NCBI RefSeq assembly: GCF_003344865.1
Contig: NZ_CP031165.1
Span: 5,523,910 to 5,587,909 of the forward strand
Length of the DNA stretch: 64,000 nt
Source of the DNA: Euzebya pacifica
GTDB taxonomy: Bacteria; Actinomycetota; Nitriliruptoria; Euzebyales; Euzebyaceae
Reading direction: 5' to 3'
Below, piece by piece: positions 17,481 to 27,358 of this stretch (position 1 is the first letter of the stretch; every line of letters starts with the position of its first letter). The notes beneath the pieces were generated by a model. It worked only from the letters and a program-made list of their open reading frames with translations, had not been told where the DNA came from and did not search any database. A program made the position numbers and the translations under genes.

Positions 17481-17511
17481 GGCCGCCGCCCGAGGTCCTC
17501 GGGCGGCGGCC
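17481..17511. terminator. Strong bidirectional terminator hairpin
   Basis: GGCCGCCGCCCGAG and CTCGGGCGGCGGCC form a perfect 14-pair stem around a three-base loop. It lies exactly between the convergent metallophosphoesterase and PETase-like genes, so it can serve both. Confidence 0.8.
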
Positions 17512-17527
17512 GTCGTCGTGTTGTGGG

Positions 17528-18793
17528 TCAGACCGGGCAGGTCGTGCGGTAGTCGCTGATCGCCGATCCCTGACCGGCGTCGGGGCCGCACACGAACTGG
17601 CTGTAGCGCGTGTCCTCGTCCACCCAGCGCTTCAGCCAGGCAATGCTGTAGGACGCGATGGTCGTGTTGGGACTGTTGGACGCGAAGTGGCTGGCGTTGT
17701 TCAGCTGCAGGTAGACCTTCTCGCCTCCGAGGCTGTCGTAGAACCGCTGGGAGTGCGAGCTGTCCGGTGCGACGCTGTCGTTCTCCCCGCCGATCAGCAG
17801 GGCCGGCACCTGCACCTGGGACCACGTCTTGTCGGAGTTCCACCCCTGCAGCGGCACGATGGCCCGCAGCGACGGCCGGTCGTCGGCCGCCTCGAGGCTG
17901 CCACCGCCACCCATGGAGTGGCCCATGACGGCCAGGCGGTTGGGGTCCACCAGGTGGGACACGTCACTGTCGTTGACCAGCTGGTCCAGGGCGGCCAGCA
18001 GCTGGTCACCACGGGAGGCCGGCTGGTCGTAGCGGCTGTTGGTGTCGATCACGATGACCACGAAGCCCTGTGAGGCGATGCGCGGGCCGAGCCAGGTCAC
18101 GGTCGAGCGGCTGGCGGTGTAGCCGGGAGAGATGGCGATGCCACCGAAGGTGGCCGATCCGGCGTCGGAGGGGTAGTAGACGTCGGCCCCTCCGAACCCA
18201 TCGGCGGCGAAGGAGGAGATGTCGTAGTCGTCGACCTCGAAGGGACCGGTGGTTGCCTCGATGCTGTCCCACGTGGGGTCCGGGCCCTTGGCGTAGGGGT
18301 TGCCGGAGCCGCCGCCGTCACCGGCGGTCAGGACGACGTCGTCGACGTCGACACGCTCGTAGTAGCTGCTGGCATCGACCCGGAAGCGGAGCTGGAGGGC
18401 GTTGGATGCGGCGGCTGTCGGCAGGCCGACCGACAGGACGCCCGAGGACCGCTCGCTGCTGAGGGAGCTCCACGATGACCCCGTGGACCACTCGACGACG
18501 AGGGACTCCCCGGCGTCGAGTCGGCTCGTGGTCTGTGTCCAGGAGAGGGTCAGGTTGGTCTGCCCAGCAGCCGGTACGGCGCCGGAGGTGATCGTCCCGT
18601 CGGCGGAGCCGCCACGCAGGACGGCCACGCCGTTGTCGGTGCTGGCGTAGCCCTGGGCGCTGAAGGCCCCGAAGCCGTTGTCGAACGATTCGGCGAGCAG
18701 GGTGGTGGTGGCGGCACCTGCGGGCGTGACGACTACTGCGAGGAGCAGGGCCATCACCGCCAGGCAGGTGTTGAGGCGCGACAAAGTTGACAT
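17528..18793 (-). CDS. Secreted PETase/cutinase-family hydrolase with an N-terminal beta-sandwich domain
   Basis: A 421-residue exported serine hydrolase. Residues 1-28 are a signal peptide. Residues 30-158 form a beta-rich, Ser/Thr-rich accessory domain. Residues 165-421 match bacterial cutinases and PET hydrolases: NPYAKGPDPT, ISPGYT with the oxyanion Tyr225, VMGHSMGGGGSLEAA with nucleophile Ser293 and oxyanion Met294, the binding Trp318, Asp339 in GGENDSVAP, and His369 in NNASHF. Cys402 and Cys419 give the one C-terminal disulfide. His347 and Phe370 occupy the positions that are Ser and Ser in Ideonella PETase, so this is the ordinary type I arrangement. Polyester, cutin or triglyceride may be the substrate. 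The ATG at 18793 has an AAGGGGA site. Confidence 0.92.
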   Translation of the reverse strand: MSTLSRLNTCLAVMALLLAVVVTPAGAATTTLLAESFDNGFGAFSAQGYASTDNGVAVLRGGSADGTITSGAVPAAGQTNLTLSWTQTTSRLDAGESLVVEWSTGSSWSSLSSERSSGVLSVGLPTAAASNALQLRFRVDASSYYERVDVDDVVLTAGDGGGSGNPYAKGPDPTWDSIEATTGPFEVDDYDISSFAADGFGGADVYYPSDAGSATFGGIAISPGYTASRSTVTWLGPRIASQGFVVIVIDTNSRYDQPASRGDQLLAALDQLVNDSDVSHLVDPNRLAVMGHSMGGGGSLEAADDRPSLRAIVPLQGWNSDKTWSQVQVPALLIGGENDSVAPDSSHSQRFYDSLGGEKVYLQLNNASHFASNSPNTTIASYSIAWLKRWVDEDTRYSQFVCGPDAGQGSAISDYRTTCPV

Positions 18794-18964
18794 CAAGGTT
18801 CCCCTTTTGGTGGGTCGGCTGCGAACGAGGCGAACGTAGGAACCCCCGGGTCCGGGCGAAAGGGGCACCTGTGTCCGGCCTCCCCCTGGGCCAGCGTCAC
18901 GCCATGGCGTAGACGCACTGTTTCCGCAGGTCAGACCGTCATTCGCGGGTCCACTGGCACCGCG

Positions 18965-18983
18965 CACGAGACACCGTCTCGTG
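18965..18983. terminator. Hairpin downstream of the rifampicin phosphotransferase-like gene
   Basis: CACGAGAC and GTCTCGTG form a perfect eight-pair stem with a three-base loop, 17 bases after the stop at 19001. It may terminate that transcript. No T-run is present. Confidence 0.45.
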
Positions 18984-19000
18984 TTCCTCCATGGACGGTG

Positions 19001-21562
19001 TCAGGGCACGATCTCGACGTACCCGCCGGTGCCGTGGACGCGGATCCGTTGCCCGTCGCGGATCAGCCGGGTGGCGTGTTCGACCCCGACGACGGCGGGC
19101 AGGCCGTACTCGCGGGCGATGACCGCGCCGTGAGTCATCAGACCGCCGACCTCGGTGACGAGGCCGTCGACCCGAAGGAAGGCGGGGGTCCAACTCGGGT
19201 CGGTGAACGGGGTGACGAGGATGTCGCCCGGTTCCAGCTGGGCGTGGGCGATGTCCTGTATCACCCGGGCCCGTCCCTCCACCGTCCCGGCCGACACGCC
19301 GATGCCGGCCAGGGCCCCGGCGGGCAGGTCGGTGCGCCGGTACTCCCCGCCGATGATCTCCCCGTCGGAGGTCAGGACCCGTGGCGGCGCGAGCGCGTGG
19401 TGGGCTGCGAACGCTGTTCTGCGCCGGGTGACGAGATCGCGGTCGAGGCGCTGGATGTCGACGACTGCACGGAGCTCCTGCAGCGTGAGGAAGTGGATGT
19501 CGTCCGGCGCGTCGATCACCCCGGCGGCGAGCAGCCGATCGGCCTCCCGGACGAGCGCCTGCCGGTGGATCCAGTAGCGGCTGACCATGGCGTACTTCGG
19601 GTACTCCCGGTAGCCGGCGAAGGTGCGGAGGCGGTCGATCATCCGCTCGGCTGCCTCGGCCCTGTCGTCGCCGTCGGGGAGGGCACGCAGGCGGGCCAGC
19701 ACCCCCTCCCGCATGGCGCGGGCCTGCTGTTGCCCCAGCTCGACGCGGCGCTGGGCGGCGCCGGGTTCGGCGGTCCTCGTGTTGGCGAGGATCATCGGCA
19801 CCAGCAGGGCCGGTCGTTCGCGCCATCGTGGTCGGGCGATGTCGATCTCGCCGACGCACCTGACCCCGTGCACGTCGAGGAAGGCGTCGATGGCCGCTCG
19901 CGCCCGCGGTCCACCGGGCAGGCTGGCCAGCTCGTCGAGGAAGGCCGCGTCGCCGGTGTCCGGTCCGACCCGCTCGAGGAACGCCACGACGGCGGGGTGA
20001 GGGCGGATGACGTCGGCGACGTCCAGCAGCACCAGACCCATGTCGGCGGTGATGTTGCCCGGGGCGGACTGGGCGAGGGTGTCGGCGGCGTTCCACTCGC
20101 CCAGCCACTCGCGCAGGTGCTCGTTCAACCATGACGTCGCCTCGAACCCCGCCACGATGACCTGATGGCTGCGTGGATCGAACAACGACGTGCGCAGGGC
20201 CTGGAGGTCATCGGTGACGAAGTCGATCAGCGCCGTGCCCGTCAGGCCGTCGATCCGGCGGGCGCAGTCGTCGTTGGCGGCCTGCATCGTGCGGATCAGC
20301 TCGGCCACGATGGCTGGGTCGGTGGCGATGGGTTCCGGTGCCCCAGGGGAGGGTCCCGTGGCAGGGGCACCCGACGGTGCGCCCTCGGTGTTGCTCGGCA
20401 GGAAGCCCTCGCGCGCCACCACCGTTCGCAGCGCATCCCCGATCAGCGGATCGGATGTGCCCAGTCCGCGGATGATGCCGTCACGAGTCGCCGGGGAGGC
20501 CAGCGCTGGGGTGACGTCGACGAACAGCCGGCTGCCGGCGTGGCGCATCGGGGCGGGGCTGGTCAGCTGCCACACCGAGATCCCCAGCGGGGTCATCGGG
20601 TCGGTCATCATCTGCTGGTGGCCGACGGAGACGTAGACGTGGGGGTTGTCGTCGTCGACGTCGGGGATGGGGAAGAGCGTCGTGATCGGCCGGCTCTGGA
20701 CGACCTGCAGGTCACCATCGACCGTCAGGCACCACTCGATGTCCTGCGGCGCCCCGAAGTGGGCCTCGATCCGTTCTCCGGTCCGGGCCAGCGCCAGGCC
20801 CTGCTCGTCGGTCAGCACGGGCGGCCCCTGGCGGTCGGTGGCGATCCGTCGGTCCACGACCCGGCCGTCGCGGATCACGAGGGTGTCCGGGGTGGTCGTG
20901 CCGTCGACCAGCGCATCCCCGAGCCCCGGGACGGCCTCGATCGTTGTCGTGCGGCGGTGACCGCTGATCGGGTCGGCGGTGAACATGACCCCCGACGACC
21001 GCGGCCGGACCATCCGCTGGACGACCACGGCCATGCTGACGGCGCGGTGGTCGATTCCTGCCTGTCGGCGGTAGGCGACCGCGCGGTCGGTGAACAGTGA
21101 TGCCCAGCATCGGCTGATGTGGCGGAGGACGGCGGTCGGGCCGGCGACGTCGAGGAAGGTGTCGTGCTGGCCGGCGAACGATGCGGCGGGCAGGTCCTCG
21201 GCGGTGGCGCTGGACCGCACGGCGAACGCGACGTCGGTGCCGAGGCGGACCAGGTGGTCGGTGACCTCGCGCGCGAGGTCGTCGGGAACCGGGGTCGCCT
21301 CGATCGTCCCACGCACGGCCGCGCTGGCCTCGCGGAGCGCGTCGGTGTCGTCCGGGTCCACGTGGGCCAACGCGTCGAGGTGGTCGGCCAGCTCGGGACG
21401 GCGGCCCACGACGCGGTCCCAGGCCGCGGTGGTGACGACGAAGCCCGGCGGAACCTCGACGCCGTCGATGCGGCTGAGCTCGCCCAGGTTGGCCCCCTTG
21501 CCCCCGGCCATCACCCCCATCGTCCGGTCGACCTCGTGGAGTCCAATCACGTCGCTGGTCAT
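19001..21562 (-). CDS. rph: Rifampicin phosphotransferase-like PEP-utilizing enzyme
   Basis: An 853-residue cytosolic enzyme with the order of rifampicin phosphotransferase: an N-terminal ATP-grasp domain (MAGGKGANLGELSRI, VPPGFVVTT, AVRSSATAEDLPAASFAGQ), a central domain beginning after LQVVQSRPIT and containing YVSVGHQQMMTDPMTPLG, and a C-terminal swivelling phosphohistidine domain (TEVGGLMTHGAVIAREYGLP) with the carrier His near 811. RPH transfers the beta-phosphate of ATP to rifamycins and inactivates them. The HQQMMTDPM segment separates this group from PEP synthase. The ATG at 21562 has a GAGGGGG site. I found no rifamycin-associated palindrome upstream, so induction by rifampicin is unproven, and another substrate remains possible. 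Confidence 0.82.
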   Translation of the reverse strand: MTSDVIGLHEVDRTMGVMAGGKGANLGELSRIDGVEVPPGFVVTTAAWDRVVGRRPELADHLDALAHVDPDDTDALREASAAVRGTIEATPVPDDLAREVTDHLVRLGTDVAFAVRSSATAEDLPAASFAGQHDTFLDVAGPTAVLRHISRCWASLFTDRAVAYRRQAGIDHRAVSMAVVVQRMVRPRSSGVMFTADPISGHRRTTTIEAVPGLGDALVDGTTTPDTLVIRDGRVVDRRIATDRQGPPVLTDEQGLALARTGERIEAHFGAPQDIEWCLTVDGDLQVVQSRPITTLFPIPDVDDDNPHVYVSVGHQQMMTDPMTPLGISVWQLTSPAPMRHAGSRLFVDVTPALASPATRDGIIRGLGTSDPLIGDALRTVVAREGFLPSNTEGAPSGAPATGPSPGAPEPIATDPAIVAELIRTMQAANDDCARRIDGLTGTALIDFVTDDLQALRTSLFDPRSHQVIVAGFEATSWLNEHLREWLGEWNAADTLAQSAPGNITADMGLVLLDVADVIRPHPAVVAFLERVGPDTGDAAFLDELASLPGGPRARAAIDAFLDVHGVRCVGEIDIARPRWRERPALLVPMILANTRTAEPGAAQRRVELGQQQARAMREGVLARLRALPDGDDRAEAAERMIDRLRTFAGYREYPKYAMVSRYWIHRQALVREADRLLAAGVIDAPDDIHFLTLQELRAVVDIQRLDRDLVTRRRTAFAAHHALAPPRVLTSDGEIIGGEYRRTDLPAGALAGIGVSAGTVEGRARVIQDIAHAQLEPGDILVTPFTDPSWTPAFLRVDGLVTEVGGLMTHGAVIAREYGLPAVVGVEHATRLIRDGQRIRVHGTGGYVEIVP

Positions 21563-23331
<1,769 letters not shown>

Positions 23332-23529
23332 GGCAGGGACGCCTGCGGACGCACGATTGATCGCGTGCGCCAGGAATTATGATGCGGTACGTGACCGCCG
23401 CGTGGCCCCGGGTGTAGTCTCCGCGCGCCTCGTGTGAGGCGACGTGCGCACCTGCTTCTCGCGGCAGCCAGGCCGTCTGTGTGTCCCATGAACAGGGCGC
23501 AACGCCCATGACGATCCTGGGGGGATCAG

Positions 23530-25542
23530 ATGCCGTTCGTTCATGCATCCCGTTTCGAGCCGCACCGCAGGAGGCGAAGCGCCCTGCTGACTGTGGTGGT
23601 CATGCTCCTTACCGGTGTACTCAGCGTCCCGTCCGCGTCGGCGCAAGCCGATGATGGTCTCATCGTGTTCGCCCACGACGAACGGGATGACGGCACCCAC
23701 GTCATCGAGGTCGTCGAGCCGGACGGTTCGGGCCGCCAGGTGCTCACAGAGGGGTTCGATCCGGCGCTGTCACCGGACGGCGCACTGCTGGCGTTCTCAC
23801 GCGACGGCGACCTGTGGCTGCTCGACATGGCGACAGGGGAAGAGCATGCCTTCGCCACGGGACCCGGCACGGAGTCCGACCCTGCGTGGTCTCCTGACGG
23901 ATCGCTGCTGGCGTTCACTCGTCAGCTCCCCCCGGGGTCAGACTGTTCGCACGTCCGCAACGGAGAGATCTTCATCACCGACTTCACCAACGAGGTGCAG
24001 TTCACGAACGACCCCTGCTTCGGAGACAGCGACCCGGACTTCTCCCCGGACGGCACGCAGCTGGCGTGGGACAGCTTCTACGCCGAACGCGACTTCTCCA
24101 GCGGCTTCGGGTTGATCCAGATCGCGGACCTCGACACCGGCGACGTGCGATTCCTCACCGACCCCACCACGGGGGTGGACGCCTACGACCCTGCATGGTC
24201 CCCCGACGGCACGACGATCGCCTTCGACGACACCACGGACGTGTTCACGGTCCCCGCGACTGGAGGAACCCCGACCCAGCTGACCCAGTCGTGCAACCTG
24301 TTCGAGGCGCGCGATCCCGCCTGGTCCCCCGACGGGACCGAGATCGCGTATGCGGCGAGCGGGTGCAACGACGAGGGACCCGACTCCATCGCGGTGATTC
24401 CCGCTGGCGGCGGGACACCCCGGGCGGTCACCCGGTCCGAGGGGACGATCGACACGCCTGTTTGGGTCAGGCCGGATGGCGGGGGGCTGCCGGGCCCGGG
24501 CCCTTCTCCGGAGCCTCCGGCGCCGGGGGAGGGTTCGGTGCCACCGTCACCGGACGAGCCGCTGTTGGTGCTCGAGGACGGTTCGCGGGTGGACGGGGGC
24601 GGGTCATCGGACCCCGTGGGGCAAGCGATCGCGACGGCGCAGATCTGGGACGACGGGGGCGCCGAGCTCGTGGTGCTGGCCACGGCAGACCGGTTCCCTG
24701 ACGCGCTCGCTGGTTCTGCGCTGGCAGGCGAACGCGGGCCGGTGCTCGTGACTCCCTTCGGCCAGGGGCTCGATCCGCGGGTCGAGGCCGAGATCGATCG
24801 GGTGCTGCCGGACGACGGAATCGTCCTGATCCTGGGCGGGACGACTGCGGTCAGCGAGACCGCCGCGTCGCAGGCGCGGGCTGCAGCCGGTTCATCCACC
24901 TGTCCTGCACCGTTCCCGACCGACTGCCGGTATGCCGGGACGGGTCGTGAGCACACCGCTGCCTTGATCGGGGCCACGGTGCTGGCGCTCAACGATGGGT
25001 CCGGCGGCCGGGTGTTGCTGGCGCGGGGAGATGCGTTTGCCGACGCGATCACGGGCGGGGCGTACGCCGCCGAGGCGGGTGTACCGATCCTGCTGACACC
25101 GTCGACATCGCTCAACGGGTTCACGCGTGCGTTCGTGACCGACAACGACGTGGTCGAGGTGATCGTGCTCGGCGGCCCTGCAGCGATCGACGATGCGACG
25201 GCGGCGGCTGTCCCGACGGCAACCCGTCGCGTTGCCGGATCGGACCGCACGGCGACGGCAGCGGCAATCGCCACCGACCTGTGGCACGCCGAAGGCCTTG
25301 CGGGCGGCGGAATCGTCCTGGTCAACGTGCGGGACGACGCAGGCTGGCAGACCGCGCTGGCCGCCAGCGTCGTCTCGGCAGTGGCCAACGCCCCGCAGCT
25401 GGGTGTGGAGACCCCACCGGCGTCGCCGTCGTCGGCAACGACCGCCGCAGCCGCCGTACTCGGTGGTCCGGTGCAGGTGTTCGGCTCGACATCCCTCGTG
25501 TCGGACAACCAGCTCGCTGAGGTCCACGACGCGTCCGGCTGA
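23530..25542 (+). CDS. Secreted TolB-like beta-propeller protein with CWB2 repeats
   Basis: A 670-residue exported protein. A signal peptide covers about residues 1-38 (ALLTVVVMLLTGVLSVPSAS core). Residues 40-315 contain five PD40/WD40-like blades with the repeated DPAWSPDG.LLAF pattern (DPALSPDGALLAF, DPAWSPDGSLLAF, DPDFSPDGTQLAW, DPAWSPDGTTIAF, DPAWSPDGTEIAY). A Pro-rich linker follows, then CWB2-type repeats from about 350 (VVLATADRFPDALAGSAL, LILGGTTAVSETAASQ) to the end. It is probably a wall-bound binding or scaffolding protein; no catalytic motif is visible. The ATG follows a GGGGGGATCAG leader. Confidence 0.88.
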   Translation: MPFVHASRFEPHRRRRSALLTVVVMLLTGVLSVPSASAQADDGLIVFAHDERDDGTHVIEVVEPDGSGRQVLTEGFDPALSPDGALLAFSRDGDLWLLDMATGEEHAFATGPGTESDPAWSPDGSLLAFTRQLPPGSDCSHVRNGEIFITDFTNEVQFTNDPCFGDSDPDFSPDGTQLAWDSFYAERDFSSGFGLIQIADLDTGDVRFLTDPTTGVDAYDPAWSPDGTTIAFDDTTDVFTVPATGGTPTQLTQSCNLFEARDPAWSPDGTEIAYAASGCNDEGPDSIAVIPAGGGTPRAVTRSEGTIDTPVWVRPDGGGLPGPGPSPEPPAPGEGSVPPSPDEPLLVLEDGSRVDGGGSSDPVGQAIATAQIWDDGGAELVVLATADRFPDALAGSALAGERGPVLVTPFGQGLDPRVEAEIDRVLPDDGIVLILGGTTAVSETAASQARAAAGSSTCPAPFPTDCRYAGTGREHTAALIGATVLALNDGSGGRVLLARGDAFADAITGGAYAAEAGVPILLTPSTSLNGFTRAFVTDNDVVEVIVLGGPAAIDDATAAAVPTATRRVAGSDRTATAAAIATDLWHAEGLAGGGIVLVNVRDDAGWQTALAASVVSAVANAPQLGVETPPASPSSATTAAAAVLGGPVQVFGSTSLVSDNQLAEVHDASG

Positions 25543-25687
25543 CTTGCGGGCGGGGGGTTGGACCCGCAGGCGCCCCGGACACCCCGAACGACCCAGGACA
25601 TCCTCCGTGCGCGAGCACTTGTGACGCCTCGAGGTCTATCCGACACACCGATGCCGACTTGGCGGACGCAGCGGTCCGTCGGCTACC

Positions 25688-26116
25688 TCAGTTCGGCGAC
25701 CGTGTGACGATCCGGACCATGGGGACCGCCTGTGCGAGCCGACCGATGTCGTCGGGATCACCCGTGACGACCATGCCGCCGCCGGACATCGCGCAGACGG
25801 CAACGACGCTGGCGTCGACCAGGTCTTCGCTGCCCGCGCCGAGCGCGTGCAGGATCGCGCCGACCTGCTTGGCAGCATCGAGGTCGAGGTCGACGACGGT
25901 GACCGCGGGCGCGTCAGCTCCCGGTCGGCGGGCCAGCACCGACTCCACGGCGGCGGTCCGGTCCCGACCGCGGGCCAGTTCAGCGCAGACTGCCGCTGGC
26001 ACGAGGACGTCACGATCGCGCCGCAGCGCCTCGGCCAGCAGCGCCCGGAGGGCGACAGACGGCTGACCGGCGAGCTCGCCCAGTCCCGCGCTGTCCATGA
26101 CAAGGGGCGCGGTCAT
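25688..26116 (-). CDS. PIN-domain toxin (VapC-like ribonuclease)
   Basis: The 142-residue protein has the spaced acidic residues of a PIN nuclease: Asp8 in LVMDSAGL, Glu46 in AAVCAELARG, Asp101 in DLVDASVVAV, and Asp120/Asp122 in VVTGDPDDIGRL. VapC toxins cut specific tRNA or rRNA sites. The ATG at 26116 overlaps, as ATGA, the stop of a second reading frame that appears to be the true end of the antitoxin. That overlap strongly supports cotranscription and coupled translation with the RHH gene upstream. Confidence 0.87.
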   Translation of the reverse strand: MTAPLVMDSAGLGELAGQPSVALRALLAEALRRDRDVLVPAAVCAELARGRDRTAAVESVLARRPGADAPAVTVVDLDLDAAKQVGAILHALGAGSEDLVDASVVAVCAMSGGGMVVTGDPDDIGRLAQAVPMVRIVTRSPN

Positions 26117-26201
26117 GCGGCGGTGATGGAATGGCCGGGCGGGGCCGTGCCCGCGTCGAGATCGTCGAAGGCGGCAGCAGCGGCTGCGGCGTCCTCGGCG
26201 C

Positions 26202-26384
26202 TCACTGGCCCCACGTTTCGTCCCATCCGGCGAGAAGCGCGGCGAGGGCGGCGCGTCGGCGCAGCTTGTCGACATGGCCGGCGAGTGCGGCGTTGACGAC
26301 GGCCGACATCGACTCGTCGGACTCGCCACGAACGAACTCCACGAGGTCGTCATCCACCGTCACAGTGATCTTACGTTTCGCCAT
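26202..26384 (-). CDS. Ribbon-helix-helix antitoxin, apparently truncated by a one-base frameshift
   Basis: MAKRKITVTVDDDLVEFV is a ribbon-helix-helix beta strand and helix; VVNAALAGHVDKLRRRAALAALL continues the family pattern. The frame stops after GWDETWGQ (60 residues). In the next frame, translation would continue as PVSAEDAAAAAAAFDDLDAG and end at 26113 in an ATGA overlap with the toxin. Related antitoxins normally have such a WD..FGPVS-type tail, which neutralises the PIN toxin. One missing G in the run TGGGG near 26208 explains the break. It may be a real mutation, a programmed shift or a sequence error. TAGGAT lies six bases before the ATG. Confidence 0.75.
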   Translation of the reverse strand: MAKRKITVTVDDDLVEFVRGESDESMSAVVNAALAGHVDKLRRRAALAALLAGWDETWGQ

Positions 26385-26390
26385 ACCTCT

Positions 26391-26396
26391 ATCCTA
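26391..26396 (-). promoter_or_regulatory. -10-like box of the toxin-antitoxin operon
   Basis: TAGGAT on the minus strand, six bases before the antitoxin ATG. The RHH protein would be expected to bind around here and autorepress. Confidence 0.45.
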
Positions 26397-26422
26397 CCGA
26401 TGCGGGAATCAGCAAGAACGGC

Positions 26423-27358
26423 TCACCCTCCCAGCAGGGATGGCAGCGGTGCGGCCACGAACAGCAGCATCAGGGGGGCGAGCAGTCCGATGACCGGCAG
26501 GAGCAGCGCCGCACGCCGTTTGGTGGCATCGCGACGGAGACGGGTGAGATGGTGCTCGCGTCCCTCGCGGGCCAACCGGAGCAGCTCCGGCGCGGCGTCC
26601 AGGCCGTAGCGCATCGCGCCGGCGAGCAGGCGATACAGACGGGCCGCCTCCGGTTCGGGGGTGGTCGACGCCAGCGTCTCCAGCGCCTCCTCCAGCGGCC
26701 GGCCGGCGCGGTGCTGGGACAGGGCGTCACCGAGGTCGTCGGCGACCAGTCCGTGGCAGCGGTCCGCGGTGGCCGCGAGCGCGGTCGTCACCGATCCGCC
26801 GGCGCGAGCCCGCATGGCCAGCAGCTGGGCGACGGGCGGCAGCTCGGCCCGCATCCGTTCACGTCGACGGGTGATGGCGCGGTCCACCGCACCGCTGGGA
26901 CGGGCGGCACCAGCGACCAGACCGATCAGGCCGAGGGCGACCGTACCCGCACCGGACAGGCCGACGGCCGCCCCAGCCGCACCGGCCGCGCTGGCCCCGA
27001 CGACGCCGGCCAGCACTTGGCGGATCCGGTGCTCGCTGACCAGTCGCTCCTCGGGGACGGCGTACACCTTGGCCTGCACCAGCCGCCGGTGCAGCGTCTC
27101 GTCGGCGTCGCCACGAAGCAGCAGCACCTCCACCGTGCGTTCCAGCAAGCCGCCGATCCCGGTCCGACCCGGCGCCGCCTCACCGGCCGCGATCCGCACC
27201 GAGCGGGCGTCGACGGGCCGGCCGAGCGCGGTGAGCGCAGACAGTGCATAGGGACGGACCCTGCCCGCCAGCCGCCGCTTCGGCCGGACGACTGACCACA
27301 TGACCGAGGCCACGAACAGCCCGGTGGAGGTGGCGGCCAGCAGCTGCACGGCGGTCAT
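26423..27358 (-). CDS. tadC: Tad pilus inner-membrane platform protein TadC (GspF family)
   Basis: The 311-residue protein has the GspF/TadC layout: an N-terminal helix, a cytosolic part, a pair of membrane segments in the middle (around VLAGVVGASAAGAAGAAVGL and VALGLIGLVAGAA), then the T2SSF domain (ELPPVAQLLAMRARAGGSVTTALAATADRC, GRPLEEALETLA) and a last helix pair near LLLPVIGLLAPLMLLF. It would form the membrane platform that the TadA ATPase drives. The start overlaps the tadB stop (ATGA). The ATPase gene is 15 kb away, an unusual separation. Confidence 0.83.
   Translation of the reverse strand: MTAVQLLAATSTGLFVASVMWSVVRPKRRLAGRVRPYALSALTALGRPVDARSVRIAAGEAAPGRTGIGGLLERTVEVLLLRGDADETLHRRLVQAKVYAVPEERLVSEHRIRQVLAGVVGASAAGAAGAAVGLSGAGTVALGLIGLVAGAARPSGAVDRAITRRRERMRAELPPVAQLLAMRARAGGSVTTALAATADRCHGLVADDLGDALSQHRAGRPLEEALETLASTTPEPEAARLYRLLAGAMRYGLDAAPELLRLAREGREHHLTRLRRDATKRRAALLLPVIGLLAPLMLLFVAAPLPSLLGG

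Noticed and set aside
25545-25568. Terminator after the beta-propeller gene
   Set aside because: Only a six-pair stem with a 12-base loop; too weak to annotate.
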